A stretch of DNA of 7,280 nucleotides from CAZFYZ01 sp964523735 (GTDB lineage Bacteria > Armatimonadota > UBA5829): positions 1-7,280 of the forward strand of contig CAZFYZ010000165.1 of NCBI GenBank assembly GCA_964523735.1, written 5' to 3'. Below, one piece after another: positions 5,635 to 7,280 of this stretch (position 1 is the stretch's first letter; each line of letters begins with the position of its first letter). The notes under the pieces were generated by a model. It was not told the origin of the DNA. It worked only from the letters and a program-made list of their open reading frames with translations, and did not search any database. The position numbers and the translations under genes are program-made.

Positions 5635-7065
5635 CTACACCCTCAACTTCGGCTTCCTGGCCGCCGTCACTTCGTCCACCCTTGTCACAGGCAGTGTCTG
5701 CGGGGCGGAGGTGGCGATGGAGGGATCGGACTGGGACTCGCGGTCGATCTGGAGCATGGCCTCGATGAACTGGTCGAGGGTTTCCTTGCTCTCGGATTCG
5801 GTTGGCTCGATCATGAGGGCCTCGTCCACGATGAGCGGGAAGTAGACCGTCGGTGCGTGGAAGCCGAGATCGAGGAGACGCTTGCCGACATCGAGGGCCC
5901 TCACGCCGCGTTCTTTCTGAGTGCTCGCGCTGGAGACGAACTCGTGCATGCACCGGCCGTTGTAGGGCACGGTCCAGGTGTCACGGAGCTTGGCGAGCAG
6001 GTAGTTGGCGTTCAGAACCGCGCTGCCGCTGACCTCGGCAAGGCCTTCAGCCCCGAGCGAGCGGATGTAGGTGTAGGCGCGGACGAGCACCAGGAAGTTG
6101 CCATAGAACGAGTGCAGCCTGCCGATGGACTGCGGGCGATCATAGCCGAGTTGGTACTGGTTGCCTGACTTGCAGACGATCGGGGCTGGAAGGAACGGGA
6201 CCAGCTTCTCTTTGACCCCGACAGGTCCCGAGCCGGGGCCTCCGCCACCGTGAGGGGTCGAGAAGGTCTTGTGCAGGTTGGTGTGGACGATGTCAAAGCC
6301 CATATCGCCGGGTCGCGCGCGGCCAATAATGGCGTTCAGGTTGGCGCCGTCGCAGTAGGTGATGCCGCCGGCCTCGTGGACGAGGTCGCATATCTCTGCC
6401 ACGGCCGGCTCGAATAGACCGAGGGTGTTGGGGTTAGTGAGCATCAGCCCGGCTGTGTCGGGACCCAGCATCGAGCGGAGGGCCCCCATGTCCACAGTCC
6501 CGTGCTCGTTCGAGGGGACCTTGACGACCGAGAACCCGCATCGGGCGGCGGTCGCGGGATTGGTGCCGTGGGCGGAGTCTGGGATCAGGATCACCTTGCG
6601 CTCGGTATCGCCGCGCGAGAGGTGGTAGGCGCGCGCCATCAGCATTCCGGCGAGCTCGCCCTGGGCTCCGGCTACGGGTTGGAGAGTAACGGCGTCCATC
6701 CCCAGTATATTCGCAAGCACCTGCTCGAGTTCGTACATGAGTTCGAGGGCGCCCTGGCAGGTCTCATCCGACTGCAACGGGTGCAGGCCGGAAAAGCCGG
6801 CGTCGCCGGCCACGCGCTCGTTGACCCTGGGGTTGTACTTCATCGTGCACGAGCCCAGCGGGTAGAAGTGCGTGTCGATGCAGAACTGCCGCTGCGACAG
6901 GCGCGAGAAGTGACGCATCACATCAAGCTCGCTTACCTCGGGCAGGGCGAGGTCATCACGCAGGCTGGCCGAGGGTAGGTCGGCCGCTGGCACATCGCAC
7001 TCGGGCAGTGTGCAGCCGACACGGCCTGGGCTTGAGTAATCGTATATCAGTTGCTCGCCGTTCAT
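5635..7065 (-). CDS. gcvPB: Glycine dehydrogenase (decarboxylating) subunit 2, P-protein beta subunit
   Basis: A 476-residue PLP enzyme of normal length for GcvPB. With GcvPA it decarboxylates glycine and transfers the aminomethyl group to the lipoyl H-protein (GcvH) in the cytoplasm. Landmarks are HFYPLGSCTMKYNP (66-79), LQPVAGAQGELAG (128-140), DSAHGTNPATA (163-173), the cofactor aspartate D239 in CDGANLNA, and the Schiff-base lysine K266 in NLHKTFSTPHGGGGPG. The conserved C-terminal RVDEV..AR.P.LR ends the protein. All expected active-site motifs are intact. Start ATG 7065 follows the gcvPA stop by 1 nt and is preceded by GGAGGT (7074-7079) at an 8-nt spacing, so the two subunits are translationally coupled. 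The frame stays open upstream of this ATG but reads out of frame through gcvPA and is not coding. gcvT and gcvH are not in the window. Confidence 0.97.
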   Translation of the reverse strand: MNGEQLIYDYSSPGRVGCTLPECDVPAADLPSASLRDDLALPEVSELDVMRHFSRLSQRQFCIDTHFYPLGSCTMKYNPRVNERVAGDAGFSGLHPLQSDETCQGALELMYELEQVLANILGMDAVTLQPVAGAQGELAGMLMARAYHLSRGDTERKVILIPDSAHGTNPATAARCGFSVVKVPSNEHGTVDMGALRSMLGPDTAGLMLTNPNTLGLFEPAVAEICDLVHEAGGITYCDGANLNAIIGRARPGDMGFDIVHTNLHKTFSTPHGGGGPGSGPVGVKEKLVPFLPAPIVCKSGNQYQLGYDRPQSIGRLHSFYGNFLVLVRAYTYIRSLGAEGLAEVSGSAVLNANYLLAKLRDTWTVPYNGRCMHEFVSSASTQKERGVRALDVGKRLLDLGFHAPTVYFPLIVDEALMIEPTESESKETLDQFIEAMLQIDRESQSDPSIATSAPQTLPVTRVDEVTAARKPKLRV

Positions 7066-7066
7066 C

Positions 7067-7280
7067 CTACAGCACCTCCACCAGTCGATCGATGTCCGCC
7101 TTGGTCCGCTTCTCTGTAACGCACCAGAGTATGTTGCCGTCGAGCTCGGGATAGTAGCGCCCGAGATCGAGCCCGCCGATGATGCCGTGATCGAGGAGCT
7201 TCTTGTTGAGCTGGTCAGCACCTCCAGGTAGGATACCTGGAGGGATGGTAGGTAGGATACCTGGAGGGATGGTAGCACCT
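7067..7280 (-). CDS. gcvPA: Glycine dehydrogenase (decarboxylating) subunit 1, C-terminal end only
   Basis: The last 70 codons of GcvPA, ending in TAG (7069-7067). The sequence from ADQLNKKLLDHGIIGGLDLG through RYYPELDGNILWCVTEKRT to DIDRLVEVL is the conserved C-terminus of the P-protein alpha subunit. The gene is open at the window edge. The first roughly 20 visible codons are odd: they encode a repetitive Pro/Gly/Ile segment (IPPGILPT then IPPGILPG) from a 24-nt tandem repeat. Normal GcvPA has a conserved FNEF-type strand there. So the copy is either interrupted or expanded by the repeat, or the sequence is wrong at this end. Identity of the downstream 50 residues is secure; integrity of the whole gene is not. 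Confidence 0.88.
   Translation of the reverse strand, partial: GATIPPGILPTIPPGILPGGADQLNKKLLDHGIIGGLDLGRYYPELDGNILWCVTEKRTKADIDRLVEVL
7221..7243. repeat. Perfect 10-bp inverted repeat with 3-nt loop inside gcvPA
   Basis: CCTCCAGGTA (7221-7230), GGA, then TACCTGGAGG (7234-7243): every arm base pairs. It overlaps the first tandem-repeat unit; the second unit retains only the inner AGGTA/TACCT pairing. Such a tight palindrome is a common site of polymerase slippage, template switching or assembly breakage. Confidence 0.75.
7226..7273. repeat. Two exact 24-nt tandem repeats at the right edge
   Basis: Positions 7226-7249 and 7250-7273 are identical. The unit starts AGGTAGGATACC and ends GGGATGGT. 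At 24 nt it keeps the gcvPA frame open as eight codons. It is flanked by AGCACCT on both sides (7217-7223 and 7274-7280), and the window ends in the second flank. More copies may lie beyond the edge. Confidence 0.85.

Noticed and set aside
5630..5953. N-terminal extension of the nuclease-like frame
   Set aside because: These codons overlap the 3' end of gcvPB out of frame and give an Arg-rich sequence. The family-like protein begins at ATG 5629, 5 nt after the gcvPB stop.
5629..6168. A 179-codon plus-strand open frame opposite gcvPB
   Set aside because: It is antisense to a highly conserved enzyme and shows no independent signals.
7066..7278. N-terminal extension of the gcvPB frame
   Set aside because: It reads out of frame through the gcvPA C-terminus and gives a Ser/Thr-rich sequence. 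ATG 7065 has a proper ribosome binding site and starts GcvPB-like sequence.

Overview
This window is bacterial, dense in coding sequence and fairly GC-rich. Six of the seven intact or edge-truncated protein genes are on the minus strand; one membrane-protein gene (1759-2403) is on the plus strand. The lineage cannot be fixed from sequence alone. A two-subunit glycine dehydrogenase (gcvPA-gcvPB), a sigma-54-type promoter in front of a secreted LamG/OB-fold protein, and a sugar kinase plus SIS pair beside a uroporphyrinogen-decarboxylase-like remnant fit an environmental, free-living bacterium. Armatimonadota, Planctomycetota or a similar metagenome-derived group is possible, but this is a low-confidence guess.

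Reading the plus strand left to right: (1) 1-1646 is a minus-strand sugar cluster. It has a URO-D-family C-terminal remnant (1368-1646), a BadF/BadG-type sugar kinase (381-1367, GTG start) and an SIS-domain protein cut by the window edge (1-384), coupled to the kinase by an ATGA overlap. (2) 1759-2403 is a plus-strand four-helix membrane protein of unknown function, convergent with the next gene. (3) 2458-3300 (minus) is a six-helix voltage-gated-type ion channel with an unusual pore, TVGTEL where potassium channels have TVGYGD. (4) 3446-4375 (minus) is a secreted concanavalin/LamG-like plus OB-fold protein. Its upstream region holds a close match to a sigma-54 -24/-12 promoter, a stem-loop at the predicted 5' end of the transcript and a further upstream dyad. 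(5) 4625-5629 (minus) is a cysteine-rich PGN_0703-type putative restriction endonuclease, 5 nt behind gcvPB. (6) 5635-7065 (minus) is gcvPB, and 7067-7280 is the C-terminal end of gcvPA, separated by 1 nt. At the right edge gcvPA runs into a two-copy 24-nt tandem repeat and an inverted repeat, where conserved GcvPA sequence would be expected.

Functionally, gcvPA-gcvPB form the PLP-dependent glycine decarboxylase of the glycine cleavage system, and the nuclease-like gene appears to be co-transcribed with them. The kinase and SIS protein are probably two steps in handling an amino sugar or related sugar. The secreted protein and the channel are in series on one strand and could share the sigma-54 promoter. 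The main points for a second look are the GYG-less channel filter, the sigma-54 promoter architecture, the stand-alone nuclease behind a housekeeping operon, the truncated URO-D gene, and the repeat inside gcvPA.
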